A stretch of 16,464 bases of DNA from Thermodesulfovibrionia bacterium. Its GTDB lineage: Bacteria > Nitrospirota > Thermodesulfovibrionia > UBA6902. The notes under the pieces are model-generated. The model saw nothing but the letters and a program-made list of their open reading frames with translations. It made no database searches and was not told where the DNA came from. Positions 1-6,710 of this stretch are shown in pieces; position 1 is the first letter of the stretch; each line of letters opens with the position of its first letter. The stretch lies in NCBI GenBank assembly GCA_947258735.1, contig CAMYJJ010000039.1:1-16464 (forward strand). Reading direction: 5' to 3'. Both the position numbers and the translations under genes were made by a program.

Positions 1-483
1 CTGTTCCAGCGGCTTGTCCTCTTCAAGCGGCATGTCGGTGAGTATGGTTACCAGCCTGATTTTAGAACCGAACTGAGGACTGACCAGGAGGTTGTTTCTT
101 CCGATCCAGCCCAATCCCGATCTGATTGCCGCCATCTTGTGGGACATGTGCGCTGTCTGCTTTTCCCAGTCAACGATCTGGCTTGCGGGGATTGGTAATG
201 CATTATACCCTTTGCTCTGGATCATTCCGGTAAGCTTTGCCGCGGTCTGGTCAAGCATCCAGTTGACCATGCGGTAGTTGTGGAGATAGTGGCGGGTAGG
301 TCCGATGATACATCCTTTTAATACAGCCGATGAAACACTGCCCCCGATAGATATGGCTTGCGACAGCCCTTCGGTCTGGTCCATGGGAAGGGCATCAAAG
401 TGGGGCCGTAGGTCATCTATATTGGAAACACCAAAGACAGTTGGTCCTGATGAAAGGGTAAAGGCCTTTAACTCGTCATACAT
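1..483 (-). CDS. QueG-like (epoxyqueuosine reductase family) iron-sulfur protein, 3' part outside the window
   Basis: Partial gene: 161 codons from ATG at 483 running off the left edge without a stop. The visible protein starts MYDELKAFTLSSGP and has the family signature 'AAIRSGLGWIGRNNLLVSP' followed by 'VTILTDMPLEED'. This matches the region of QueG and its relatives just before the ferredoxin-type 4Fe-4S cluster cysteines, which would lie beyond the edge. In QueG this enzyme reduces epoxyqueuosine to queuosine in tRNA using cobalamin and Fe-S clusters. Many diverged homologues exist that are not proven tRNA enzymes, and the N-terminal half here is unlike classical QueG, so I call only the family. 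It starts 4 nt after the stop of the thioredoxin-like gene, so the two are probably translationally coupled. A weak GAGAAG-like ribosome site lies in the end of that upstream gene. Confidence 0.75.
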   Translation of the reverse strand, partial: MYDELKAFTLSSGPTVFGVSNIDDLRPHFDALPMDQTEGLSQAISIGGSVSSAVLKGCIIGPTRHYLHNYRMVNWMLDQTAAKLTGMIQSKGYNALPIPASQIVDWEKQTAHMSHKMAAIRSGLGWIGRNNLLVSPQFGSKIRLVTILTDMPLEEDKPLEQ

Positions 484-487
484 GCAG

Positions 488-1003
488 CTATAACCACTTC
501 TCGATTATGGCCGTAGTTTCTTCATCTCCCCATTCCTTGGGACCTACCAGTTTTTCCCGGATAATACCCTCCTTGTCAATGATGAAGGTTTCCGGTACGC
601 CGGTTATCCCGTAAATCTTTCCTGCTTCATTATCAGGGCTTATAAGTGTAGGCGCTTTGACTGTATGCGTCCTGTAATATTCCGGCAGGTTTTCTGGATC
701 ATCCCTGAAGAGCATGCCGAACATCTTGAAGGGCTTGCCCTGCATTTTTTCGTACAGGACCTGCTTATGAGGCATTTCAGCTTCGCAGGTAGTACACCAG
801 GTCGCCCAGAAGTTTATAAAAACGACATTGCCTTTCAGGTCAGCAAGTTTCCATACTTTACCTGTGTAATCCGGATACTCAAACAGCGGGGCTGCCTGTC
901 CAACTTCTGCGATGCGTTCATACTTCTTTGTCTCTGGCATCATGAACAATGCGGCAGCACAGATTGCAATGATTATGATGAGAACGATGGCTTTACTATT
1001 CAC
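488..1003 (-). CDS. TlpA/ResA-like membrane-anchored thioredoxin-family protein
   Basis: 171 aa. Residues 5-21 form one hydrophobic segment (IVLIIIIAICAAALFMM) with no clear cleavage site, so the protein is probably anchored with its thioredoxin fold in the periplasm. The fold shows an AhpC/TSA-Redoxin layout: 'NFWATWCTTCEAEMP' with the redox pair C70-x2-C73, and the cis-proline loop 'GVPETF' with P137. This is the pattern of TlpA, ResA and CcmG proteins that reduce disulfides, for example of apocytochrome c. The start is GTG at 1003, chosen because AGGAGGAG lies 8 nt upstream. The gene has its own promoter-like element at 1071-1099 and is followed after 4 nt by the QueG-like gene. Substrate unknown. 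No cytochrome biogenesis genes are visible beside it. Confidence 0.9.
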   Translation of the reverse strand: MNSKAIVLIIIIAICAAALFMMPETKKYERIAEVGQAAPLFEYPDYTGKVWKLADLKGNVVFINFWATWCTTCEAEMPHKQVLYEKMQGKPFKMFGMLFRDDPENLPEYYRTHTVKAPTLISPDNEAGKIYGITGVPETFIIDKEGIIREKLVGPKEWGDEETTAIIEKWL

Positions 1004-1070
1004 TGGTCTGACTCCTCCTCGGTTAATTCTTGCATACTATACATTAATTATGAAATTGATATGAACACAT

Positions 1071-1099
1071 ATTATACCTGCTCAGGTGCAAAGTGACAA
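1071..1099 (-). promoter_or_regulatory. Sigma-70-type promoter for the thioredoxin-like/QueG-like gene pair
   Basis: On the minus strand, TTGTCA (1099-1094), a 17-nt spacer, then TATAAT (1076-1071). The -35 matches 5 of 6 and the -10 matches 6 of 6 consensus bases. Predicted start is near 1064, giving a leader of about 60 nt. The spacer carries the dyad ACCTG-ct-CAGGT (1076-1087), a possible operator. The -35 lies inside the left arm of the GGCAC-rich inverted repeat. Confidence 0.55.
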
Positions 1100-1196
1100 A
1101 GGCACAGAGGCACTAAGGTATAACAACAGTACATGGACAATATTTCAGTCTTTTTTTCACTTTGTCCCTTTGTTACTGTGTGCCTTTGTGCCTGCC
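1088..1196. repeat. Imperfect inverted repeat of GGCACA/ACAAAGG-type units in the ispF-tlpA gap
   Basis: The left arm (about 1088-1116) is built of purine-rich units such as ACAAAGGCACAGAGGCAC. The right arm (about 1158-1196) reads as the same kind of unit on the other strand. The perfect core is ACAAAGGCACA at 1096-1106 against TGTGCCTTTGT at 1179-1189. The roughly 70 nt between the cores contain a T7 run (1151-1157). It may be a dispersed intergenic repeat or a 3'-end structure for ispF. With one copy in view I cannot tell. Confidence 0.6.
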
Positions 1197-1203
1197 TGAT
1201 TAG

Positions 1204-1674
1204 TTACACCGGCTGTAACAAACACACGGCCTGTGCAATGATCCCTTCCTCTCTTCCCACCACACCCATGCCCTCATTTGTTTTTGCCTTAATATTAATT
1301 GAACCTGCCGGAATCCCTGAACCACCAATATTCTCTCTCATTTGATCGATAAAGGGCTGAAGCCTTGGTCTCTCCGCAATAACTATGGAGTCGAGCCAGG
1401 ACACATTAAATCCCTGCTGCTTTGCTAACTGTATGGTTTTTGAAAGCATGTCCAGGCTGGAGGCATCTTTCCATTCTGAATCGGAATCAGGGAAATGCCT
1501 TCCTATGTCCCCTTCCCCCAATGCCCCTAATATGGCATCAATGATTGCGTGGCATAACACATCAGCGTCTGAATGTCCGAGCAGTCCTTTTTCAAAAGGC
1601 ACAGCCACCCCGCCGAGGATGAGTTTTCTGCCTTCAACAAGCCTATGTGAATCATATCCAATCCCGATCCTCAT
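1204..1674 (-). CDS. ispF: 2-C-methyl-D-erythritol 2,4-cyclodiphosphate synthase
   Basis: 156 aa, the normal IspF length. It converts CDP-methylerythritol 2-phosphate to the 2,4-cyclodiphosphate (MEcPP) in the cytosolic MEP isoprenoid pathway. The metal-binding residues of the family are present: D8 and H10 in 'GIGYDSHRL' and H42 in 'ADVLCHAIIDAILGA'. So are the 'GDIGRHFPDSD' loop and the C-terminal 'IKAKTNEGMGVVGREEG' motif that binds cytidine and forms the trimer core. It starts at ATG 1674, 4 nt after the ispD stop, with AGGAGAG in the last ispD codons as ribosome site, so it is coupled to ispD. ispD and ispF are separate here, not fused as in some alpha- and epsilonproteobacteria. Confidence 0.97.
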   Translation of the reverse strand: MRIGIGYDSHRLVEGRKLILGGVAVPFEKGLLGHSDADVLCHAIIDAILGALGEGDIGRHFPDSDSEWKDASSLDMLSKTIQLAKQQGFNVSWLDSIVIAERPRLQPFIDQMRENIGGSGIPAGSINIKAKTNEGMGVVGREEGIIAQAVCLLQPV

Positions 1675-1678
1675 GACA

Positions 1679-2377
1679 TCAGCTCTCCTGCCTTTCCTTC
1701 ATCAGAAAAAATTCTACCATATCCATATCTTCAGGAACAGTCACCTTGATATTATAGGGGCTCCCCGGGACCACTCTGATCTTTCCTCCCATGTCTTCAA
1801 CAAGGGCCGCATCATCAGTCGCGTACAGCCCTTTTTCATAAGCCCGGTCATATGCCTTCCTGATCAGATTATATCGAAATAACTGCGGAGTTTGTACGGC
1901 GCGGATCTTCTGTCTGTTCACTGTTGAAACTACAAGACCATCAGAACCTACTTCTTTAAGCGTTTCTTTTGCAGGCCTGCCCGGAATGACCCCATCTACC
2001 CCTTCCAGTCCTTTTACCAGGGTATCTATCATCCCCTCAGGAATGACCGGCCGAACGCCGTCATGAATGATGACCAGCGGGTCGCCATCAATCATTTTTA
2101 AAGCGGTAAAGATCGAGTCCTGGCGTTCATGTCCGCCTTTGGCTATATTCCTGACTTTATGAAGCCCATACTCTTTGACAAGTTCTTTTCCGTATTCCAG
2201 GTCTTCAACGCGGAGCACAGGAATGATCTCAGACACTGCTTCGTCTGTTTGGAGTCTCAATAACGTATGGGCAAGAAGCGGTATCTCATCAACACTGACA
2301 AAGGTCTTTTTTGTGGAACTGTCAAACCTCTTACCCAGTCCCGCGGCCGGGACAATGGCAGTTATTAAATTTTCCAT
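1679..2377 (-). CDS. ispD: 2-C-methyl-D-erythritol 4-phosphate cytidylyltransferase
   Basis: 232 aa, full length. It joins CTP and methylerythritol 4-phosphate to CDP-methylerythritol, the step before the cyclisation pathway in which IspF acts. The N-terminal nucleotide-binding loop 'AIVPAAGLGKRF' (residues 7-18) is followed by K23/K24. The family motif 'IIHDGVRP' (103-110) carries D106 in the position of the metal/CTP contact. 'QTPQLFR' and the C-terminal 'NIKVTVPEDM' with K211 complete the active site. The start at ATG 2377 is forced by the conserved N-terminus, although no Shine-Dalgarno sequence precedes it. A weak promoter-like pair (TTGCCA at 2418-2413, 16 nt, TATTTT at 2396-2391) would give a very short leader. 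It follows the yacL-like gene by about 170 nt. Confidence 0.97.
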   Translation of the reverse strand: MENLITAIVPAAGLGKRFDSSTKKTFVSVDEIPLLAHTLLRLQTDEAVSEIIPVLRVEDLEYGKELVKEYGLHKVRNIAKGGHERQDSIFTALKMIDGDPLVIIHDGVRPVIPEGMIDTLVKGLEGVDGVIPGRPAKETLKEVGSDGLVVSTVNRQKIRAVQTPQLFRYNLIRKAYDRAYEKGLYATDDAALVEDMGGKIRVVPGSPYNIKVTVPEDMDMVEFFLMKERQES

Positions 2378-2401
2378 TTAATTTGATAAAAAAATATAAA
2401 T

Positions 2402-2540
2402 CATGCAGGTATTGGCAAAGAACTTATTTCGAAACCGTTGTTGCACTATTCATTAGTTTGAGTGTGCTATTGTTTTCTAAAAGACATCTGTATATTTATT
2501 GACTTCGTCGATTCAATATTTTTTTTACAATACCTGCATG
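2402..2540. repeat. Perfect 13-bp inverted repeat bracketing the yacL-ispD intergenic gap
   Basis: CATGCAGGTATTG at 2402-2414 is the exact reverse complement of CAATACCTGCATG at 2528-2540. The arms enclose 113 nt of AT-rich sequence with no open reading frame of note. The right arm starts 6 nt after the yacL-like stop codon and the left arm lies 25 nt before the ispD start, so the arms enclose most of the gap. It could be a small non-autonomous element (MITE-like) or a long-range RNA stem in a polycistronic message. I see no clear target-site duplication. Confidence 0.7.
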
Positions 2541-2546
2541 TTGAGC

Positions 2547-3554
2547 TCAATGGCGGGCCATTTTAAATTCTTCCCTGTCAGCTTCTTCCTTGAGCTTTGC
2601 AAATATCATTCTGCCGGCAGTGGTCTGCAGGACACTGGTGACAATCACGTTTACCTGCTGGTTCATCTTTTTTCTGGCATTGTCAACTACCACCATGGTG
2701 CCGTCATCGAGATACCCCACTCCCTGATTTGATTCTTTCCCCTCCTTGGCAATAAATATGTTCATTTTTTCACCGGGAAGAACGACCGGTTTCAGCGCAT
2801 TGGAAAGCTCATTCAGGTTAAGCACGGTTACCCCCTGCAGTTCAGCAACCTTGTTGAGGTTAAAATCATTGGTGATGATCTTGGCGCCCATCATCCTGGC
2901 AAGGGCAACTAATTTGGCATCCACTTCTTTAATCTTGGGGAAGTCTTCATCAACAATAGTAACCGTAATATTATTCATTTTCTGTATCTTGTGAAGCATA
3001 TCCAGCCCTCTCCGGCCTCTTGTCCTTCTCATGGAGTCAGCTGAATCTGCAATGTGCTGCAGCTCATGGAGTATGAACTGGGGAATAATAAAGGTGCCTT
3101 CAAGAAACCCTGCTTCACAGACATCAACAATCCTTCCGTCGATAATAACACTCGTATCAATAATCTTGATGTATTCTTCTTCTGTTCTGCTTTTAAAAGC
3201 CTTGACCAGGTTGCCAATGGTAAAGTCCTTGCCTGCCCGCAGTCCGAGCAAAAGTCCACTGTAACCGAATATCGCATTGAATATGAGGGATATATAGTCA
3301 CCGTCAATACTGGTAAAAACTGTCTTAATCGGAAAATAAATTAATTTAGCGAATATCAACCCGATCGAAAGTCCGACAAGCCCGGCAAAGGCCGTCCCAA
3401 AACCCAGAATTGTTGTTAAATACTCAATGACAAGAGCTACAACACCCACTCCCGCACCCCAGTAGATGCCATGATAAGACATGCCTTCCTTGATGCCAAG
3501 GAAATACCCGCCTGCAACAAAAACCATGAAAAATATAATTCTATAAAGTATCAT
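2547..3554 (-). CDS. YacL-like membrane PIN-TRAM domain protein
   Basis: 335 aa. Residues 1-105 hold four hydrophobic segments (about 3-20, 31-50, 52-74 and 88-106). A PIN nuclease domain follows (about 128-245) with the acidic residues expected at the active site: D133 in 'IIDTSVIIDGR', E164 in 'ILHELQ', D212 and D230 in 'IITND'. The C-terminal TRAM-like RNA-binding domain (about 260-325) contains 'GVGYLDDGTMVVV'. This architecture is that of the Bacillus YacL family. In Firmicutes yacL also sits beside ispD-ispF, so the neighbourhood is conserved. RNA cleavage is plausible from the intact acidic residues but the family function is poorly known. The start at ATG 3554 is supported by AAAGGA 9 nt upstream. 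It lies 37 nt after htrA. Confidence 0.92.
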   Translation of the reverse strand: MILYRIIFFMVFVAGGYFLGIKEGMSYHGIYWGAGVGVVALVIEYLTTILGFGTAFAGLVGLSIGLIFAKLIYFPIKTVFTSIDGDYISLIFNAIFGYSGLLLGLRAGKDFTIGNLVKAFKSRTEEEYIKIIDTSVIIDGRIVDVCEAGFLEGTFIIPQFILHELQHIADSADSMRRTRGRRGLDMLHKIQKMNNITVTIVDEDFPKIKEVDAKLVALARMMGAKIITNDFNLNKVAELQGVTVLNLNELSNALKPVVLPGEKMNIFIAKEGKESNQGVGYLDDGTMVVVDNARKKMNQQVNVIVTSVLQTTAGRMIFAKLKEEADREEFKMARH

Positions 3555-3591
3555 CGTTCCGGTCCTTTAATGGTTCTAAATTTGTTTATGC

Positions 3592-5067
3592 TTATGAATA
3601 CATTTTCAGGGTAACATAAAATTTATTGCCACCCCTGTTAATAAACAGTAAAACAGTGTCACCTTCTCTCAGGCTGCGGGTGGTCCTGTTAAAGTCACCA
3701 ATATCACGTATTTTTTTCTTATTTATTTCCTGGATTACGTCCCCTTTCTTCAGTCCGCTATCCTCTGCAGCGCTGTATGGCTTCACCCTTACAATCACTA
3801 CCCCTTTTTCATTCCTGGAAAGATCAAGCTGTTTTGCAATATCACGGGTCAGGTCCATCACACTGAATCCCGCAAGCGTATTTTCATCGTTTCTCAGATG
3901 GTCCTGTGGTTCAGCAGGGACAGACTGTGCAATCTCCTGAGGAAATTCCACTATCTCAACCTTAATTTTTAACGGCTTACTGCTTCTCATAATATGTAAA
4001 TTTATGCCGCTTCCTACTTTTGTCTGTGATATCATGTTCCTCAGTGCCTCAACATTTTTTATGTCTTTTCCATTTACTTTGAGAATTACATCCCCTCGCT
4101 TTACTCCGGATATTTCCGCCGGGCTTCCCTTAAACACGTCCGTTACCAGTGCCCCTGTCAGCTTCTCAAGGCCAAATTCCTTTGCCAGTTCAGGGGTAAA
4201 ATTCTGAATCGTTACCCCGAGCCATCCCCTTGTCACCTTGCCGTCCTTGATTAACTGTGTCATGACTGACTTCACCATGTTGCTGGGAACTGCAAAACCA
4301 ATTCCCTGGTATCCGCCGGTCCTTGAAAAAATGGCAGTATTAATTCCAACAAGCTCTCCTTTGACATTTACCAGCGGGCCTCCGGAATTGCCCGGGTTAA
4401 TGGCTGCATCAGTTTGTATAAAATCCTCATAATCAGCTATGCCGACATTGGCCCGTCCCATGGCACTGACGATCCCCATGGTTACGGTATGTCCGAGGCT
4501 GAAAGGGTTGCCGAAAGCCAGTACAAACTCACCGACCTGCAAAGAGTCTGAATTGCCCCAGTTTATCTCGGGCAGATCATCAGCAGATATCCTGATGACG
4601 GCGATATCAGTCTTGGGATCGGTCCCTATAATTTTCCCCCTGTAATTCTGCTGGTCATATAATGTCACCTTGATCTCATCAGCCTTTTCAACAACATGAT
4701 TGTTCGTAATAATATATCCGTCCGATGAAACAAGTACTCCGGAGCCGAGACTTTCCTCCTTCCATTTTTTGGGCATATAAAAAGGATCGAAAAAGTCCTG
4801 GAGTGATCCGTCAAAAAATTCTGAGAATGGGGAGGAGTCCTTTTTGGAGATTGTCTTGGACGTAGAAATATTCACGACAAGAGGACTGATCACCTTGACT
4901 ATATCTGAAAATGCGCTATCCTTACCTGTAAGAGATTGGGGAACTTGAATATTATACGTATACGGGGTCCTTGACCCGTTTCCGGATAAGATATTTCCCC
5001 GTTTGCCGATTGCGTATCCCACAACCATCGTAATAATAAGGATAAAAAGAAAAGACGATTTTTTCAT
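3592..5067 (-). CDS. HtrA/DegP-family periplasmic serine protease with two PDZ domains
   Basis: 491 aa. An N-terminal hydrophobic segment (residues 4-20) exports or anchors the protein. The trypsin-like domain (about 60-270) has the full catalytic triad: H124 in 'IITNNHVV', D154 in 'KTDIAVIRI' and S228 in 'NPGNSGGPL'. Two PDZ domains follow (about 280-370 and 405-490), each with a carboxylate-binding-type loop ('GWLGVTIQ', 'AGFSVMDL') and a 'GVKRGDVILKVNG' or 'GLKKGDVIQEINK' element. This is the DegP/DegQ/MucD layout: quality control of unfolded envelope proteins. Here it could also serve the pilus exporter further along, but that is inference. No Shine-Dalgarno precedes ATG 5067, and a TATAAT ends 8 nt before it, so the message may be nearly leaderless. 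It heads the yacL-ispDF run. Confidence 0.95.
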   Translation of the reverse strand: MKKSSFLFILIITMVVGYAIGKRGNILSGNGSRTPYTYNIQVPQSLTGKDSAFSDIVKVISPLVVNISTSKTISKKDSSPFSEFFDGSLQDFFDPFYMPKKWKEESLGSGVLVSSDGYIITNNHVVEKADEIKVTLYDQQNYRGKIIGTDPKTDIAVIRISADDLPEINWGNSDSLQVGEFVLAFGNPFSLGHTVTMGIVSAMGRANVGIADYEDFIQTDAAINPGNSGGPLVNVKGELVGINTAIFSRTGGYQGIGFAVPSNMVKSVMTQLIKDGKVTRGWLGVTIQNFTPELAKEFGLEKLTGALVTDVFKGSPAEISGVKRGDVILKVNGKDIKNVEALRNMISQTKVGSGINLHIMRSSKPLKIKVEIVEFPQEIAQSVPAEPQDHLRNDENTLAGFSVMDLTRDIAKQLDLSRNEKGVVIVRVKPYSAAEDSGLKKGDVIQEINKKKIRDIGDFNRTTRSLREGDTVLLFINRGGNKFYVTLKMYS

Positions 5068-5074
5068 TAATCAA

Positions 5075-5104
5075 ATTATACATCCCATTGTTTGACCTTG
5101 TAAA
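5075..5104 (-). promoter_or_regulatory. Sigma-70-type promoter for htrA
   Basis: On the minus strand, TTTACA (5104-5099, 5 of 6 consensus bases), an 18-nt spacer and TATAAT (5080-5075, 6 of 6). The expected start (+1 near 5068) falls within about one nucleotide of the htrA ATG at 5067, which has no Shine-Dalgarno. The -35 lies inside the BirA-like half-site of the bioA operator. Confidence 0.5.
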
Positions 5105-5132
5105 CCCTCCAGAATTAATCATAATCTTACAA
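5098..5132 (+). promoter_or_regulatory. Candidate BirA operator overlapping the bioA promoter
   Basis: TTGTAAACC at 5098-5106 is identical to the left half-site of the known BirA (biotin repressor) operator. The right half at 5124-5132 (ATCTTACAA) keeps only TTACAA of the expected GGTTTACAA, and the 17-nt spacing is one more than in E. coli. A promoter-like pair, TTGTAA (5098-5103), 16 nt, CATAAT (5120-5125), sits in the same stretch and would start bioA transcription near 5132 with a leader of about 124 nt. The position in front of a biotin gene supports the call; the weak right half argues against it. Confidence 0.45.
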
Positions 5133-5255
5133 ACATTTAGAACTTTATCTTATTCTGTCATTAAGATTAATTATATCTGGCCTGCCATGGTTCCAGCAGG
5201 GAACATCTGAAATTATTGACTCCAAACCAATATATCAGGAGAATATATTGTCATT

Positions 5256-6614
5256 ATGAATATTCGAAACAGGAAAAAACATATTCAAAGGCTTGACAGG
5301 AAGTTCCTCTGGCATCCGTTCACCCAGATGAAAGAATGGGAGGCTGAAGATTCGCTGATTATTACTGAAGGCAGAGGCTCATTTCTCAAAGACATAAATG
5401 GGAAATGGTACCTCGATGGGGTATCGTCTCTGTGGGTAACTGTTCATGGCCATCGGAAAAAAGAAATCGATGATGCAATTAAGGACCAGATTGATAAGAT
5501 AAGCCACTCCACACTCCTCGGTCTTGGCCATCCTCCTTCTGCAGCACTGGCTGAAATGCTTATCAATATAGCCCCGAAAGGTCTTTCACGGGTTTTTTAT
5601 TCTGACAGCGGGTCTACTTCAGTAGAGATTGGCCTGAAAATGGCATTTCAGTACTGGCAGCTCAAGGGAAAGAGGAAAAAACAAAGCTTTTTGTCCCTTC
5701 ATAATGCTTATCACGGTGATACCATTGGCGCAGTAAGTGTAGGGGGGATCGATGTATTTCACAACACATTCGCGCCTCTGCTTTTCAAATCCTATCAGGC
5801 CCCTTCCCCGCACTGCTACCGCTGTGAACTCGGGAAACAGTACCCGGCCTGTAACATGCTCTGTCTTCAAAAAATGGAAGCGCTCCTGAAAAGACATCAT
5901 GAAGATATCGCAGCTGTGATTATTGAACCCCTTGTGCAGGGTGCCGGCGGCATGCTTGTCTCTCCGCCCGGGTACCTGAAGGGCGTCAAGAAACTGTGCA
6001 GAACATTCAGGGTGCTCATGATAGCAGATGAGGTAGCAACAGGATTCGGGCGAACCGGCAGCATGTTTGCCTGCGATCATGAGAACATCAGCCCTGACAT
6101 CCTCTGCGTTGCGAAAGGCATGACCGGCGGATATCTGCCTCTGGCGGCTACCATTACAACAGAAAAAATATACCGGCAGTTTCTTGGGAGATATAAAGAT
6201 TTTAAAACTTTTTTCCACGGGCATACGTATACGGGCAACCAGCTCGCATGTTCCGCTGCCATCGCAAACCTCACGTTATTTAAAAAAGAAAAAACCATCC
6301 TGAAAATGAAAAACAAGATCTCCCTCCTTAAAAAATCCCTTGGGCCTGTTATGCAATTTCCCCATGTTGGTGATGTCCGGCAAAAGGGATTTATGGCAGG
6401 GATTGAGCTTGTTAAAAACAAAAAAACAAAAGAACCGTATCCCATTGAAAAAAGGACGGCGTGGGAGGTGTGCAGCAGGGCCAGGGACAAAGGAGTTCTC
6501 ATTCGGCCGCTTGGAGATGTAATAGTCCTGATGCCGCCGCTCAGTATTTCTCAGCAGGAATTAAAAAACCTCCTGCGTATCACCGCAGAGGCAATAACAG
6601 AAGTAACCGGGTAA
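5256..6614 (+). CDS. bioA: Adenosylmethionine-8-amino-7-oxononanoate aminotransferase
   Basis: 452 aa. A PLP enzyme of aminotransferase class III that makes 7,8-diaminopelargonate from 8-amino-7-oxononanoate with S-adenosylmethionine as amino donor (biotin synthesis). The BioA-specific 'WHPFTQM' lies at 19-25. 'DSGSTSVE' (117-124) binds the cofactor phosphate, D258 in 'IADEVATGFGRTG' contacts the pyridine nitrogen, and K287 in 'CVAKGMTGG' is the Schiff-base lysine. A four-cysteine insert, C187-x2-C190-x8-C199-x3-C203, follows 'QAPSPH' and could bind a metal. It is seen in some BioA lineages, to my knowledge, but not in E. coli BioA. GGAG lies about 13 nt before ATG 5256, a long spacing. No other bio gene is in the window, so this gene stands alone. 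Confidence 0.96.
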   Translation: MNIRNRKKHIQRLDRKFLWHPFTQMKEWEAEDSLIITEGRGSFLKDINGKWYLDGVSSLWVTVHGHRKKEIDDAIKDQIDKISHSTLLGLGHPPSAALAEMLINIAPKGLSRVFYSDSGSTSVEIGLKMAFQYWQLKGKRKKQSFLSLHNAYHGDTIGAVSVGGIDVFHNTFAPLLFKSYQAPSPHCYRCELGKQYPACNMLCLQKMEALLKRHHEDIAAVIIEPLVQGAGGMLVSPPGYLKGVKKLCRTFRVLMIADEVATGFGRTGSMFACDHENISPDILCVAKGMTGGYLPLAATITTEKIYRQFLGRYKDFKTFFHGHTYTGNQLACSAAIANLTLFKKEKTILKMKNKISLLKKSLGPVMQFPHVGDVRQKGFMAGIELVKNKKTKEPYPIEKRTAWEVCSRARDKGVLIRPLGDVIVLMPPLSISQQELKNLLRITAEAITEVTG

Positions 6615-6710
6615 TGTATCTATGATAGGAACGCCTTGTGCTATGTATCTGCTGTCCGCTAAAATGTTGCAATTAAACATGCCTCATATTCATTCAGACA
6701 GATCAATAAA

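Noticed and set aside
2402..2540. Retron-like or transposon reading of the inverted repeat
   Set aside because: No reverse transcriptase or transposase gene is in the window and no clear target duplication flanks the arms.
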